Shown piece after piece: positions 32,201-44,371 of a stretch of 64,000 nt of DNA (the first letter of the stretch is position 1; the number at the start of each line of letters is the position of its first letter). The notes below the pieces were generated by a model. The model did no database searches and had not been told where the DNA came from. It saw nothing but the letters and a program-made list of their open reading frames with translations. The position numbers were made by a program, and so were the translations under genes. The DNA is taken from NCBI GenBank assembly GCA_030323885.1, contig CM059194.1, positions 31,413,367 through 31,477,366 of the forward strand. Reading direction: 5' to 3'. The stretch is from Branchipolynoe longqiensis. Its lineage: Eukaryota > Annelida > Polychaeta > Phyllodocida > Polynoidae.

Positions 32201-33566
32201 CTATCATGGGGTGATTTGGGATGCCACTGACTGGACCGGCGATGGCAACCCGTTTAATTGATGGTGATAAGATACTAAATTAGGACCAGAGACACGTGAG
32301 CTGCAAGGTGATGGAGGAAAGTGTCATACACTACTGATCGATGGATCTCTTCTGCATGACTGTCAGACTATTGGGACCCTGGATTACATGTGGATGACTG
32401 AGACATTATATGGATGGGACCTGTGGACGACTAGGACATGTGGATGACTAGAACTCGAGACGATTGGGACATTAGGTGGTTTGTTACTGTTATATATTAT
32501 GTGCAATACCTGCACACCACATGATATGTGGTATGCAGGTATTGCAGGTATAGCAAAACCTCAGGCAGTTTGACGACCCTGCCCTGCAGAGTTGTAAACC
32601 ACTGCCTTGTGGTACAGGTTCTTGACAGAACCAAAGACTAAGGGAGCAAACCCTAAACAGAAAAACCATGTCACTGTGGCAGCATTAAGGGCGGTTGATG
32701 TATGGAACTCCCAACATCTCCCGACCAGCCACTGCTGGGAAAAATAGTTGTGTGCCTGTCTTGTCATGTTCTTGCTGGTGTGAAACCTCTATTTGCTCCC
32801 TGAGAGAGTGCCGCTGGTATCTTGCAAAAGCCAGCAGCACTTCAACACTTTTACAGGCAGCTTTCATGAAATGTACACCCGCACCAGAGCGGCAGTCAAG
32901 TAATGAAAGCAGTCTTTGTTGCATTGCGACCGACAGCATGATGATGATGATGATCATATTATCTGTTCATTGCAAAAACAGAACGTATTTTGATTTTTGC
33001 AACAAGAAAAAACTATTAAAGACTTAATAGCTTCTAATCACCCAAGGTCCAAATATGGCAAATTAACATTAAGTGCCATTTGTTCGCATACCTTCTCTGC
33101 GACATTCAAAATCTAAAAATAACCCAATAGCAATTTAACACACCATGTGTATGCCATGTAGATATTGAATATCGCAGAAACAGTAATGATTGATTGCTAT
33201 CTTGAAGACCATGTCAAAATTCTCAAATATTGCTTTATCAACTTCTCAGTTTATTTCTGTGTTCTAAATTTAGTGTGTTGCTGGAGCATTAATTATATAT
33301 TATTGCTAGCTACTGCCCATGTTCAGATATTAATTACATGTCCCTACATCAACTTGTCATCCTAATTATGTCCCGTAAATGTATTGTGTCCAATAATGAT
33401 CTATTATTGCTAGCATCGGTCCGATGTTCAAAATATGAGCATGTTCATAATATTAATATATCAACTTCTCAGTCCGTTAAATCTATTGCGTCTCCGGACC
33501 ATTAATACAAATCTATCATTGGCTTCTGTCCAATGTTAAAATACTAGCATATCCCTATATCAACTA
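32201..33566. other. intergenic with LINE-like 3' tail
   Basis: GTGGATGACT-type degenerate repeats (32380-32460) come first. At 32888-32955 a segment CAGTCAAGTAATGAAAGCAG... ends in ATG repeats and recurs at 48350-48416, so it is probably the 3' end of a dispersed LINE or SINE. The rest has no supported gene. Confidence 0.5.
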
Positions 33567-33897
33567 CCAGACGGGATGGCCGAATGGGTTGAGCGTCCGT
33601 CTCCTGCTTGGGAGATCGTGGCATCCGAATCCTGGTTGAGTCAAACCAATGACTTAAAAATGTATACTTGTCGCTTCCTAGCCTGGCGCTGGGCATTATT
33701 AGGATAGGGCAAGGACTGGTTGGCTCATTATCAGAATAATGTGACTGAGTGGAATATCAGATCATGGTGCTGGTGGCCTGGTATCCTAGTGGGGAAACAC
33801 TATAAAGTTGTCATGATACGCACTGCCACAATTCGGTACCCATCCTGATATGAACATAGATGTTTCTAGGATGTAAAACAACAAACAAACAACAAAC
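33567..33897 (+). mobile_element. SINE copy, type A head
   Basis: Full-length forward copy starting ACCAGACGGGATGGCCGAAT and ending with an ACAAACAAACAAC run; box B is decayed (CATCCGAATCC). Confidence 0.88.
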
Positions 33898-34730
33898 CCT
33901 ATATCAACTTCTCAGTCCCTGAAGATGCCTTTTAACTATAGACTACATCACGGTTCCGACTGCACATGCGCTGAAAACGGCGTTGGGAGCAAAGCAAAGA
34001 CGTACAGCCATTGAGTTTGCCGATACATGTAGGGCAAAACTTCGATTTTATTCAAAATAAATAGAAATAGACAACAATTTGGCACACATATGGATGGAAG
34101 GATTCAAGATAATAATATAATGAATATGTTTAAGACATAACTCTCCATAATTAAGCATGGATATAAATAAAAACATGAATAAAATAAGTAAAACTGACTC
34201 TGGCTATGGCTCTAACACTAGTCTGAGTGCCTAGATTTGTCTAAATCTAAATGCACATGGCATAGGATGTGCTGATTATATTGATGTAAATGCAATGCTG
34301 GATAAAAGATTAATATCTTAATTTATTATATATATTTTTTTAGTTGGTATTCTGTGTTTCAAACAAGAGGTGAGATGAGTTGAAACTAGCAGATTTCAAA
34401 GCTGCACCCAGTGTATTAGAATGTGCCATGTGCTTCTCGCGGGTTTGTTTTGCTCTGATGCATCCCACAATGCACCGCGCCGCTGGAACCGTGATGTAGT
34501 CTATCGTATTGCATGAGTGCATGAGCACCCAGTAACCCCAGTCTCCGTTGATCTGCGCGCCGTGTTCTTAGCGCGTGACGATACGAGTGCTGCCACCTTG
34601 TGGGAACGGTGTGCATTATATTAGACTGGTTCTTTGGTATCACAGACGCTGCGATCGGCAGGCGATGTGCCGGGTACCCGCCTGGTAATGTGATGGCGCT
34701 GCCAAACAACACCTGGCTACTTCCTTGGAT
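33898..34730. other. intergenic, no gene seen
   Basis: No supported gene. A GC-rich patch near 34450-34720 (GCATCCCACAATGCACCGCG) might be regulatory, but there is nothing decisive. Confidence 0.35.
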
Positions 34731-35022
34731 GGATGGTTGTTGGTGTTTTAAATCTTGGCAACATCTACGGTCATATCAGGATGGGGTACCGACTTCTGAC
34801 AGTGCACACTCATGGCGACTTTATAGTGCTGCCCCAATGGGAGAGCAGGCCACCAACACCATGATGCGATATCCCACTCAACCACATTATCCTGATACTG
34901 AGCCAATCAGTCCTTGCGCTATCCTATTAATGCCGAGCACCAGACTAGGTAACGACAAGTATTAACTTGATAAATCATTGGTTGGACTCGACTGGGAACC
35001 GAACTCCCGATCTCCCACAAAG
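34731..35022 (-). mobile_element. SINE copy, type C head
   Basis: Reverse copy with tail and body; the head is cut after CCCGATCTCCCAC. Confidence 0.83.
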
Positions 35023-35869
35023 AAAGCAACAATTGTCAGCAACAACAACAACAACAAAAACAACAACAACAAACTATTGTATATCTGATTATGTGTTCAA
35101 ACCGAGCAACCACTACACAGCAGCCATGACCGACCGACATGCTTTGCTCCATAAAGCTGTGGCAGAAAGCTCCGTGGCCACTATTTATGGGGTGGCTGTT
35201 CTTTATTACAGGGTGCGGCTCTTTATGGTCGGTACAGGTGTCTAGTGGTACTGAGGGGTGGTTTACGAATACGTGGCCGGAACCATAATGGATGGGCCAC
35301 ATCACGTGACATTGTTTCCCAATAGAAGACTGATATAGCACAGTTATGGATTCGTACACAGAGCACAATAGAGAACAGTAGGTGGGTGATTCGGTGTGCA
35401 ATAACACAGACAAAGAGTGTTGACAACAAACGTTGTATTGAAGGTAAGCTGTAGCACTCAGGGTCATTCCAAAAGAAAAATAACTACTAGTAGAAAGGGC
35501 GGTTGGGTGGATAAATGTGTGCATCGCTGGCTTATTGATAAATGAGGAGACAGCGCTGAGCCAAGGACGGTGGTAGAAAAGGTGTGAAAGCCCACTGGCC
35601 AATCGCGTAGATGGATGGGTGACTTTTTCATCCACCCGAAGTCGAGTCCAAAGTGCAGTGGGTGGGAGCAGAAATATGTCGTTCCCGCAGAATCAAATGC
35701 AATGTTAGTATTGCGACCAATGTTAAGATGTAATCAAAAGATATAATTGTTGCTTTACATAAACATAGGAATATATAATAATGTGACTGGTGGGACGAGT
35801 ATTTTTAATGGCTTGAATCTCAAGGCTAAGGTTCATTGGATATTTGCCATCCCCTGTTGACGGTGATGA
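35023..35869. other. intergenic with CAA repeat
   Basis: A CAACAACAA tract lies at 35035-35072. No supported gene; the Cys-rich open frame on the minus strand starts in this repeat. Confidence 0.4.
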
Positions 35870-36155
35870 TTCACAAGTATGTGTAATCAAGCGTTTGATA
35901 CTGATGCATCCTTAAATCATGTTGTTGCTTCATAGAAGGGAATGTTAAGTCAATTTAATAAACCTGTTACTGCTGAAGCCTATGGTGTCCGAGTTTTGAC
36001 AAATAGATTTATGTCTAAATTAATTAATTAATCACAGTTCAAACGTCTCCTAAATTAGCCTTTTTAAATATCTTGTCTAAATTACTTCAAACTAAGGTAA
36101 GGTAGGTCATAATTATCAATGTAATATATTTATCTTTAAAAAGAGTAAGGATCAC
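35870..36155 (-). mobile_element. MITE-B copy
   Basis: Reverse orientation: GATACTGATGCATCC, GCTTCATAGAAGGGAATGTT and TGCTGAAGCCTATGGTGTCC are the family landmarks. Confidence 0.6.
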
Positions 36156-36442
36156 AAAATTGTGTCTTTCGATTATATTATTTGGATCAGCCCAACTGCG
36201 CGCATAGCTATCTGGAACGTCAGGGATCCATTATGCCCCTAGATATTGGCGGTCACCTCCCGGTCTAATCAATAATGTCAAGGTCACAGTGAGTCTGGTC
36301 ACGTGGGCGCGACTAGAGACAGCCCGGCTAACTGGTGTGCGGTGGGAGATCAGATTTGGACAACATCGACGACACCCTGGAGAAACGCATTGTCGGTTCT
36401 TTCCCAGATATGTGCCCACCATCTTTAATACCAGTGTGGATT

Positions 36443-36740
36443 GGTTGGTTTATTCTTGGTGTTTTACATCCTGGCAACATCTGAGGTGATATCAGGATTG
36501 GTACCGACTTGTAACAGTGCACACTCATGGCGACTTAATAGTGCTGCCCTACTGGGAAAACAGGCTGCCAGCACCATGACCCATTATCTTAATCAGTCGC
36601 ATTATTGTGACACTGAGCTAACCAATCCTTGCCCTATCCTATTAATGCTGAGCGCTGAGCTAGAATGCGACAAGTATCCATTTTGTTTGTCATTGGTTTG
36701 ACTCGACTGGGAATCCAACTCCCGATCTCCTGCCCGGGTG
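36443..36740 (-). mobile_element. SINE copy, type C head
   Basis: Reverse copy; the body is complete and the head is truncated after CTCCCGATCTCCTGCCCGGG. Confidence 0.83.
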
Positions 36741-36811
36741 GGTGAAGGGTTATGGTGTTAGAACAGTTAACCAACCTTGCAACCACTCATCCGAAGGCTT
36801 AATTATGACCA

Positions 36812-37115
36812 ACTCATGAGCAACTCATGAACAACTCATGAACAACTCATGAACAACTCATGAACAACTCATGAACAACTCATGAACAACCCATGAACAA
36901 CTCATGATAAATTCATGAGCAACTCGTGTGAAATTCATGAGCAACACATGAACAACTTCTGAACAATCCATGAACAACTCATGAACAAGTCATGAACAAC
37001 TCATGAGAAATTCATGAAAAACATAAGAGCAACTGATGAGCAACTGATGAGCAACTCAATAGAAATCCACAAACAATTTATGAGCAACTCATCAATACAC
37101 TCATGAATAACTCAT
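36812..37115. repeat. 11-bp CAACTCATGAA array
   Basis: About 25 units, best preserved at 36815-36900 and degenerating to the right. Confidence 0.88.
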
Positions 37116-37635
37116 GAGTTGTTTGTTCCCACGGATGAGCAGTTTCATCATTAGGAGCAACAAGGCCGGGTACCAGTCAAAGCGCCCTGGGAAGTGACAA
37201 GAAGTGGAGAACAAATCAAACCGGCATGAGGGCTTAAAATCAAATTGGATGTGGGTAAGAAAGGTTCAGTATTCTAATTTCATTTCTTTGTATCTGTGTA
37301 CGCAGACCTGGATTGTGGGATTATTGGTGGCCTAGTGGGATTTGTGCAGATAATATTCCAGAAGCTTGTAATGCGAATTGCATTGACTTACATTAATTAT
37401 TCGAGAATATTCTGTGAAATGGCACTGGTATTGTCTTTGCAGGGCAGGACTGTATCTTAGATTATGTTATATTATGTAAAAAAAATAATAATTGAATGCA
37501 GTACGACCGGAGATGGTGACCATGATGAATATGTGGATTATTTCCATTCAACATTTAAGATTAGTAAATTTATGATAAGTTCCCAAATTCGATACTCCAA
37601 GAATAGCAGGCCACCAAAGATCAATATACAAAGTC
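37116..37635. other. intergenic, no gene seen
   Basis: Unique-looking AT-rich sequence without a supported gene. Confidence 0.35.
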
Positions 37636-37894
37636 TTATGCCAGGTACACACCTACCGTTTTTCCGCACCCACCTACCATATACGATCTAAAACTGCCCA
37701 AAAGTTGTGAGGTGTGCACTCCCCTAGCACACCTACCGATTGCGATTCACGACTTAAAACTCAGTTTCAGGGCTAAAACTGCTTGCTTGCGAATACGATT
37801 CGCGATTCAAAAATGAATCGGCCCGTTCTCAGTCATAAGGTCGTCGCAAGTTTTAGTGCGTGAATCGTAAACGGTAGGTGTGTACTTGGCATAA
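37636..37894. mobile_element. MITE-F, 259 bp
   Basis: Inverted ends of about 20 bp (TTATGCCAGGTACACACCTA against TAGGTGTGTACTTGGCATAA), with internal inverted GATTCGCGATTC-type segments and a second GCACACCTACCGATTG copy of the end motif. Non-coding. Confidence 0.75.
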
Positions 37895-37902
37895 GTAGAA
37901 CT

Positions 37903-38413
37903 GCTTAAATCAAGTGATCAAATTGTCGAAATTAAAACACTATTGATTCTACATATTCAACTTAGATACTGGTGTACATATTAATCATGTGTTGCCTCAT
38001 AAAAGGACATAGTAAATCGAGGTAATCGAACATGTTACTGCTGAAGCCTATGGTGTCAGAATTTATACTTGTGTAGTAGTCTGCACTGACCTGTTGGACA
38101 AGGAGCCACATAGCCAGATAGCCGTGGGTAGGGTGGTGACATCAGGGAGCTAAGGTTGTGTAATGGTTAGCACACTGGCCCGGAATGAAAGAGCTGTGGG
38201 TTCGATTACATATTTAGGCGCAATATTTCCCATTTTCATTACCCCCCACGATATTTGCATGTCAACAATTATTTTACAGATTTTCAGTTCACGTTTCTCT
38301 AAAGATAGCCATTCGTAATAAAAGTTGTTTCAAACTAAAGGAAAGTAGATTATACCGATCAACCTAATGTATGCATGTGAAACGAAATGGTGGCAACTCA
38401 AAACCATCGGACT
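37903..38413 (-). mobile_element. MITE-B copy split by a SINE
   Basis: A nearly complete reverse copy from about 37903 (AAATTGTCGAAATTAAAACA) to CATCGGACTATGACACTTTA, interrupted by a tRNA-Gln-like SINE (about 38085-38258). Confidence 0.65.
38085..38258 (+). mobile_element. second SINE family, tRNA-Gln-like
   Basis: Contains GTGTAATGGTTAGCACACTG (box A region of a Gln/Glu-type tRNA) and box B GGGTTCGATTAC, preceded by a segment shared with 61258-61430 (GTAGTCTGCACTGACC; ACATCAGGGAGCTAA). Confidence 0.65.
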
Positions 38414-38680
38414 ATGACACTTTAAATTGGTGTGAATATATTCACCCACCCAGAAAAAAGAGAAATCCACATTCTTGATCGTTCTTTCACTGGAGTGCTG
38501 TTCCGCATGAAAATATTTGTAAAAACATATTTGCTTGCTTTTTTTTTTGGTTTGCTTTGTGATGCATTTCTTATGCCGGAATTACAACAACAACAAGAAC
38601 TACCAAAAAATACCCCCTCCCCCAAAAAAAGAAGCTTTCGAACGACTGATTTCTATTTGAATGCTCACATCGGCGTTATT

Positions 38681-38717
38681 CACGTGACGTCACTGACCGG
38701 AAGTGCCGCCATGTTGG
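38681..38717 (+). promoter_or_regulatory. CRE / ETS / YY1-like promoter cluster
   Basis: Within 37 bp: CACGTGACGTCA (E-box overlapping CRE), CCGGAAGT (ETS) and GCCGCCATGTTGG (YY1-like). This set is typical of housekeeping CpG promoters. The sequence downstream to 38870 is GC-richer than its surroundings and includes a 42-codon open frame from ATG 38711; no family was recognised. Confidence 0.5.
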
Positions 38718-38950
38718 TGAAGCAGAGCGTGATAAACAGGCAAAACAGCGGTGTTTGTGCACGCGCTCTGAAGATAGAGACGGAGGGAGCCCTTATTCGT
38801 AAATACAGCGGCACCCCCTTCGTATGGCACTCGCAGTGAGGGCAGAAAGGGCAGCGGCCTTGTATCAATGAAGACAGTTCTCTCGTTATTCTCTCAGTGT
38901 TCTCACTAGTCCACGCCTAGCAAGCAGAGAAGGGAAGGTTCCAAGTGCTT
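38718..38950. other. GC-richer stretch after promoter cluster
   Basis: Possible first exon; nothing recognisable is encoded. Confidence 0.3.
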
Positions 38951-39272
38951 GGTTGGTTGGTTGTTGGAGTTTTACGTCCTGGCAACATCTAAGATCATAT
39001 CAGTATGAGTACCGGCTTGTGACAGTGCACACTCATGGTGATTGTACAGTGCTGCCCCACTGGGAAGTCAGGCCACCAGCACCATGACCTGATATCCCAC
39101 TCAGTCACATTATCCTGACACTGAGCTAACCAGTCCCTGCACCATCCTATTAATCCTAGGAAGCGACAAGTATCAATTTGATAAATCATTTGTTTGACTC
39201 GACCAGGAACCTAACCTGCAAACTTCCGCACGTGAGGCCCACGTTCTACCGATTAGGCCACCTTGCCCAGTA
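38951..39272 (-). mobile_element. SINE copy, type C head
   Basis: Full-length reverse copy with GGTTGGTTGTTGGAGTTTTA tail and a head reading CCGATTAGGCCACCTTGCCC. Confidence 0.88.
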
Positions 39273-39584
39273 GGTTCCAAATGTTTTATGGCAACGTAGA
39301 TATGGCTTTTATGCTGCCTGTAGGAGATCTCCCTCAAATCAAGATGAGTGAGGGCCAGGGCCTTATTTGGAAAGAAAAAAAAACAGTTCAATCTGACAGT
39401 CTGGCCTTGAGAGCCGGGGACAATATAACCCACCAGTCTGACATGTAAATAGGTATGACATGTAGGCTATCGTTATGGACTCAGTTTAATATTCTTTGGT
39501 TTCTGTTCTACTTCTTTCTGTAAGGGAACAAACCTAATAGTTCATCCCCACATATGGTCATGCTTATTCCAAACGGTACGAGAC

Positions 39585-40445
39585 CAATCTAACTGTCACA
39601 GGTTATTTCAAACTGGGAGATGGCCAAATCTAACTCTCACAGGTTATTCGAAATGGTAAGAGACCAAAGCTAACTCTCACAGATTATTCCAAAGTGGGGG
39701 AGAGCCCAATCTAACTCACACAGGTTATTCCAAAGTGGGAGAGGGCCCAATATAACTCTCACAGGTTATTCCAAAGTGGGAGAGAGCCCAATAGAACTCT
39801 CACAGATTATTCCAAAGTGGGGGAGAGCCCAATCTAACTCACACAGGTTATTCCAAAGTGGGGAGAGCCCAATATAACTCTCACAGGTTATTCCAAAGTG
39901 GGAGAGGGCCCAATATAACTCTCACAGGTTATTCCAAAGTGGGAGAGGGCCCAATAGAACTCTCACAGATTATTCCAAAGTGGGGGAGAGCCCAATCTAA
40001 CTCACACAGGTTATTCCAAAGTGGGAGAGGGCCCAATATAACTCTCACAGGTTATTCTAAACTGGGAGAGAGCCCAATAGAACTCTCATAGATTATTCCA
40101 AACTAGGAGAGAGCGAAATCTAACACTCAGAGGTTATTCCAAACTGGGAGACAGCCAAATATAACTCTCATAGGTTATTCCAAACAAGGACCGAGCGAAA
40201 TATAACTCTGACAGAGTATTCCCAACAGTAAGAGTCAAATCTAACTCTCACATATTATTCCCAACAGTAAGAGTCAAATCTGACTCTCACATATTATTCC
40301 AAAGTGGGAGAGATCCAATTCTAACTCTCACAGAGTATTCCAAACAGTAAGCTATCAATCTAACTGTCACAGGTTATTTAAAACAAGCAGAGATGCAAAT
40401 CAAACTCTCACAGATTACTCCAAATAACCAGAGCGCCAAATCCAA
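39585..40445. repeat. 41-bp minisatellite
   Basis: About 21 units built on CTCTCACAGGTTATTCCAAA, GTGGGAGAG and GCCCAAT. The central units are nearly identical and the ends degenerate. It ends about 60 bp from the candidate host exon, so it would lie in that gene's downstream intron. Confidence 0.92.
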
Positions 40446-40504
40446 CTCTCACACACAGATTATCATTGCAAACATGCAGACAGACCAATCCAACTAGCAC
40501 CGAC

Positions 40505-40794
40505 CTTAATTTCTCCCGGGGCGATGTAGAGTCCAGAATCGTCGTCACTCGTGTCTTCGCTCACTTCCGGTGCCTGTCCATCGCGCAGCAAGGCCCGCCT
40601 CTCCGGCCCGTCACCCCGCCCCTTCTGCCCGGCCGAGCTGTCACTCACGGCCAGAGTGGGCGTGGCATAGCGCTTTGGGTATTCCTGGAGGCTGTAGTAG
40701 TAGACCTTCTGGGTGCTCGCCTTCTTCTTCGATTTGCCGAGGATTGGCCACGACATTGTGTCCGATGTTGGAGGTTAGTTTACTTGTGTGGTAA
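40505..40794 (-). CDS. candidate host first coding exon
   Basis: On the minus strand: acceptor-like TTTGTATCTTGCAG, exon start at 40794, ATG at 40756 with A at -3, 84 codons open to 40505, then donor AAG|GTCGGT. The peptide begins MSWPILGKSKKKASTQKVYY, with a basic patch and tyrosines, and ends with an acidic SEDTSDDDSGLY stretch. It has the complexity of a real protein, higher GC than its surroundings and no repeat signature, so it is the best host-gene candidate here. I do not recognise the family. The next exon was not found in the window: the minisatellite and SINEs lie downstream. It could still be a chance open frame. Confidence 0.5.
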
Positions 40795-41287
40795 CTGCAA
40801 GATACAAAACGGTGAAGACGGGGTTATAACAACTGTTTTTATTTGTCTATTATTAAAGGTTATGGGTGGTTTTGACAGTGCTTTTTCGAAGTAGGTCACG
40901 TCATCTGGTCAGTACTGCAAGTCAACAAAATATTACAGATATATATATATATGTGGTAGTCCACGATGTCCACCGTTCCACGGTCTTTCAATCAGCCATG
41001 CGCACACGGAAGAACACCAAGATTTAGTGACAGTACCCTTCCACTGGTCTATTACAAAACCAATCCGCTCTCCGCGGTGCCAACAATCAAGTGACCCGCC
41101 CCCTAACTTGTTAGGTCCCACATCGCCTCAATAGGTGGGTGGGGGGGGGTGTGCTAGCCAGACGTAGTAGAGGGCAGCCCAGTTGGGGCCCTGCCCGGTG
41201 GCTAGCATGCCACCACCGAGCGCAGTTCAATGTAACTGTGTAGGTGTATGGCGTAGTTTCTGCCACCACTGCATGGTACATGTACAG

Positions 41288-41331
<44 letters not shown>

Positions 41332-41378
41332 AGATTGTATTCATATATATGTTTCTATATGATATACTGTATATAAAT
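40795..41378. other. intron/intergenic with TA microsatellite
   Basis: If the 40505-40794 exon is real, this is its upstream intron. (TA)n runs lie at 40940-40952 and 41293-41330. No gene is supported. Confidence 0.4.
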
Positions 41379-41633
41379 GAGACTGTCTCAAAAGGTGCTA
41401 AGCAATATGGGACAAAACGTTGACCATTGTAACGATCAACATATTATCTGCCTATGCATTTGCTCAGGTTAAACTGATTTGTTTTTACATGGTGTTTCAT
41501 TAATCCCAATAGAATACATATTGATTTGAAGCAAATGTCCTTGTGTTTTCAGTGTAACCATTTCTGTGCTGTTTTATGTCAATTGTTACAATGGACAACA
41601 AAAAGAAGAGTCATCATCTTTTGAGACAGTCTC
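41379..41633. mobile_element. MITE-E, 255 bp
   Basis: Perfect 16-bp inverted ends GAGACTGTCTCAAAAG, which are themselves nearly palindromic (GAGAC-T-GTCTC), flanked by AT. Non-coding; the superfamily was not determined. Confidence 0.75.
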
Positions 41634-42257
41634 ATATATATCGATGAATACATATTTACTCCCAATTTATATCATACATATATAATATATAAAAAACATA
41701 TACTATGCATCATATATATCATATGTATAACATATATCATGTATATCATGCATATCATGTATAACATACATATATATATCATGTATATCACATATATTTT
41801 ATATAAATGTGCCTACATCAAAAGGAGGAACAAGGCGTAGATGGGATGGACAATCTTTATTGCTGTCTGGCTAGCAATTATATGCCTACCGGTTAAAGTT
41901 TGAAAGGTGGCCGAAGACTGACCAATATGGCGGCCCGGCGGCTGAACCCGCCGTTTTGGCACCACTGCAGGGCAGGCCCGGGCTGAAACCTGAGATATTG
42001 ATTGGACAATATTGGAAATAGTTAATTATTATTAGAACAATAATAATAATAATGACTTCAACTCTGGCATTTATATACGCATAATATATTATACTCCTTA
42101 TATCATATAATTGATAAATGAAATATCATATCTATATATTACGGATGAATATATATATTTTATATGAAAAAATCATTTATCTTCCAGCCATTTACATTGA
42201 CAGTTATTCACATAAATATGTGTTAATTCTAATACAATATTTCATTCATAGTACACA
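41634..42257. other. AT-rich sequence and a shared retroelement-like segment
   Basis: ATCATATAT-type degenerate repeats at 41690-41800. At 41820-42000 a segment (GGACAATCTTTATTGCTG, then GGCTAGCAATTATATGCC) resembles 57185-57370, a dispersed repeat of unknown class. Confidence 0.45.
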
Positions 42258-42580
42258 CCAGCGCAATGGCTGAATGGGTAGGACTAGGAGCGCTAGATTA
42301 TCATATGGAAGATCCGGTTCAAAAGGCTGGCCGAGCCAAACCTATGACTTATAAATTTGATTCTCGTTGCTATCAAGCACTAGAGATTACTAGGATAGAG
42401 CAAGAACCGGTCAGCTCAATATCAGGATAATGTGACTGAGTGGGCTATCGGGCCATGCCCGCAGCCTGCTCTCCTAGTGGTGTAGCATTATAAAGTGCCC
42501 ATGAGTGTGCACTGGCACAAGTCAGTACCTATCCTGATGTGATCTTAGATGTTGTTAGGACATAAAACCCAAGCAAACAG
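42258..42580 (+). mobile_element. SINE copy, diverged head
   Basis: Forward copy with box A-like AATGGCTGAATGGGTAGGA and a decayed box B (GGTTCAAAAGG). The body is well preserved. Confidence 0.83.
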
Positions 42581-43577
42581 ACTCTATAGTACAGATTGGC
42601 TCCGTTAGAGTTGTGAGACAATGTGTCTAGTCTAATTAACAGACAGTGCATACAATAGTAATTACTGGCAACATAGCAGTGCGAGTTGCAATGTCAATTA
42701 GACTCAATCTGATATCTTACATAGATGTATGGTACATAATATATTCCTTTCTGCTTATTTATATATATAGAAATCTACAAGTCATAGATATCATGTTAAA
42801 TAATATAAACACGAGATATAGCATGTCTTATACATAATTCAGTAATGTGAAAGCAAAGTATGTAAAGTGGTAATTAAGAGCTTTATTGTCTGAATGACTC
42901 GCAGTATCTCATAGTTATATTGTCTTGTTCAGTCTATCATCGTAACATGTAGGCTACCAGGACGCTCAACCCTGCCACCTCTCAGTCTTCCAGATGGGAG
43001 GGTGGGATGGCTGGGAAAAGGTGAGACAGCTCCAGGCACCATGCGGGTTCGGATGCTGCGGAGAAGTGAGCAGGTCGGCCTGGCTCCACGTGGTGGCAGC
43101 TGGAGTTCCCGCTAGATGGCATGGGGTGCTGGGTTCAGTCCCTACCTGTAAGGCGGCGCCAGGGGAGAGCGCTGGCATGTGTTGGTAAATGCTTTCACAC
43201 CCGATTTATCCATGTTGGCTTCAACATGTGGTGATGCATTTTATCATATATCTTGTTGCATTAAATCTACATATTATGTGATATATTATATTTCTTTGCC
43301 GATATCCTGCAACATTCTAATAATATCTTAGTAAGCATTTTCAATTCGATGATTATTTTCCTGGTGGAATTACTACGGGTCTTACAGCTATAACAGTTCC
43401 AAAGGCGCTGCACTTACAATCTCCTCACTCACTAATAGTGCCAACAATACAACTGTGGGGACACAAGTTGCTCAGATTGCTTTTCCCTACACAGTGCTTT
43501 GATTTGCATGGGCATGACAACGCAAAATAATAACCTCTTACAATATTTCATTTCTTCTCTGGGCTTCTTCATTCAAA
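42581..43577. other. intergenic, no gene supported
   Basis: A GC-rich island at 42985-43180 has a tRNA-B-box-like GGGTTCAGTCCC (43131-43142) and could be a SINE head or an exon; there is not enough to decide. Confidence 0.35.
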
Positions 43578-43901
43578 GTTGGTTGGTTGTTGGAGTGTTA
43601 CACCCTGGCAACATCTAAGGTCATATCAGGACAGGTACCGACTTGTGACAGTGCACACTCATGGCAGCTTTATTTTAGTGCTGCCCCACTGGGAAATCAG
43701 GCTGCTGGCACCACGATCTGATATCCCACTCAGTCACATTATCCAACCAGTCGTTGACCTATCCTATTACTGCCAAGCGCCAGGCTAGGAAGCGACAAGT
43801 ATCCATTTTTAAGTCATTAGTTTGACTTGACCAGGAACCAAATGCGCGATCTCGCACCCGCGAGGCCCGCGGTCTACCGATTCGGCCACTGTGCCTGGTG
43901 T
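43578..43901 (-). mobile_element. SINE copy, type C head
   Basis: Full-length reverse copy with the head reading CCGATTCGGCCACTGTGCCT. Confidence 0.88.
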
Positions 43902-44229
43902 TCAAAGCAGAGACGGTGGGTAGGATCCTGTACTGCAGCGAGTGCACACTGGTGCAGAGACGGTTACTTGGTATGTGATGGTGGATGGATGTTGCTCATG
44001 TATACAACATTGATGGGGTGAGCAGTAGAGAGCAGCTCAGTAAACGCCCAGGGAACCTGAGCTGCTGGGGAATAGGCACACACACATGTGGATAGCTAGC
44101 AATAGGCGCATCCCAACCTAAAACATGGCTGATAATACAAGCAGCGCCCCAAGCGCCACCTACACTAAGCAGTTATTTAGCGATATGGAGCTTGAGGCCC
44201 GAGGTGCACTGAAATTTGCCCTGTTTGTT
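43902..44229. other. intergenic, no gene seen
   Basis: Nothing recognisable. Confidence 0.35.
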
Positions 44230-44371
44230 TTATTTGTTTGTTGTTGTTTTACGTCCTAGCAACATCTACGGTCATATAAGGACGGGTACCGACTTGTGAA
44301 AGTGCTCACTCATAACGACTTTATATTGCTGACCTACTGAGGTACCAGGCCGCCAGCACCATGACCTGATG
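44230..44371 (-). mobile_element. SINE fragment, tail half
   Basis: Tail and about 100 bp of body, broken at ACCATGACCTGATG. Confidence 0.8.

Noticed and set aside
31038..32207. 389-residue minus-strand open frame rich in His, Thr, Pro and Ser
   Set aside because: It is the translation of GT/GTGTGAGG minisatellite; no domain, no start context, and the same composition in all frames.
43131..43142. GGGTTCAGTCCC as a tRNA or SINE box B
   Set aside because: No box A at the right distance that I could defend and no second copy in the window.
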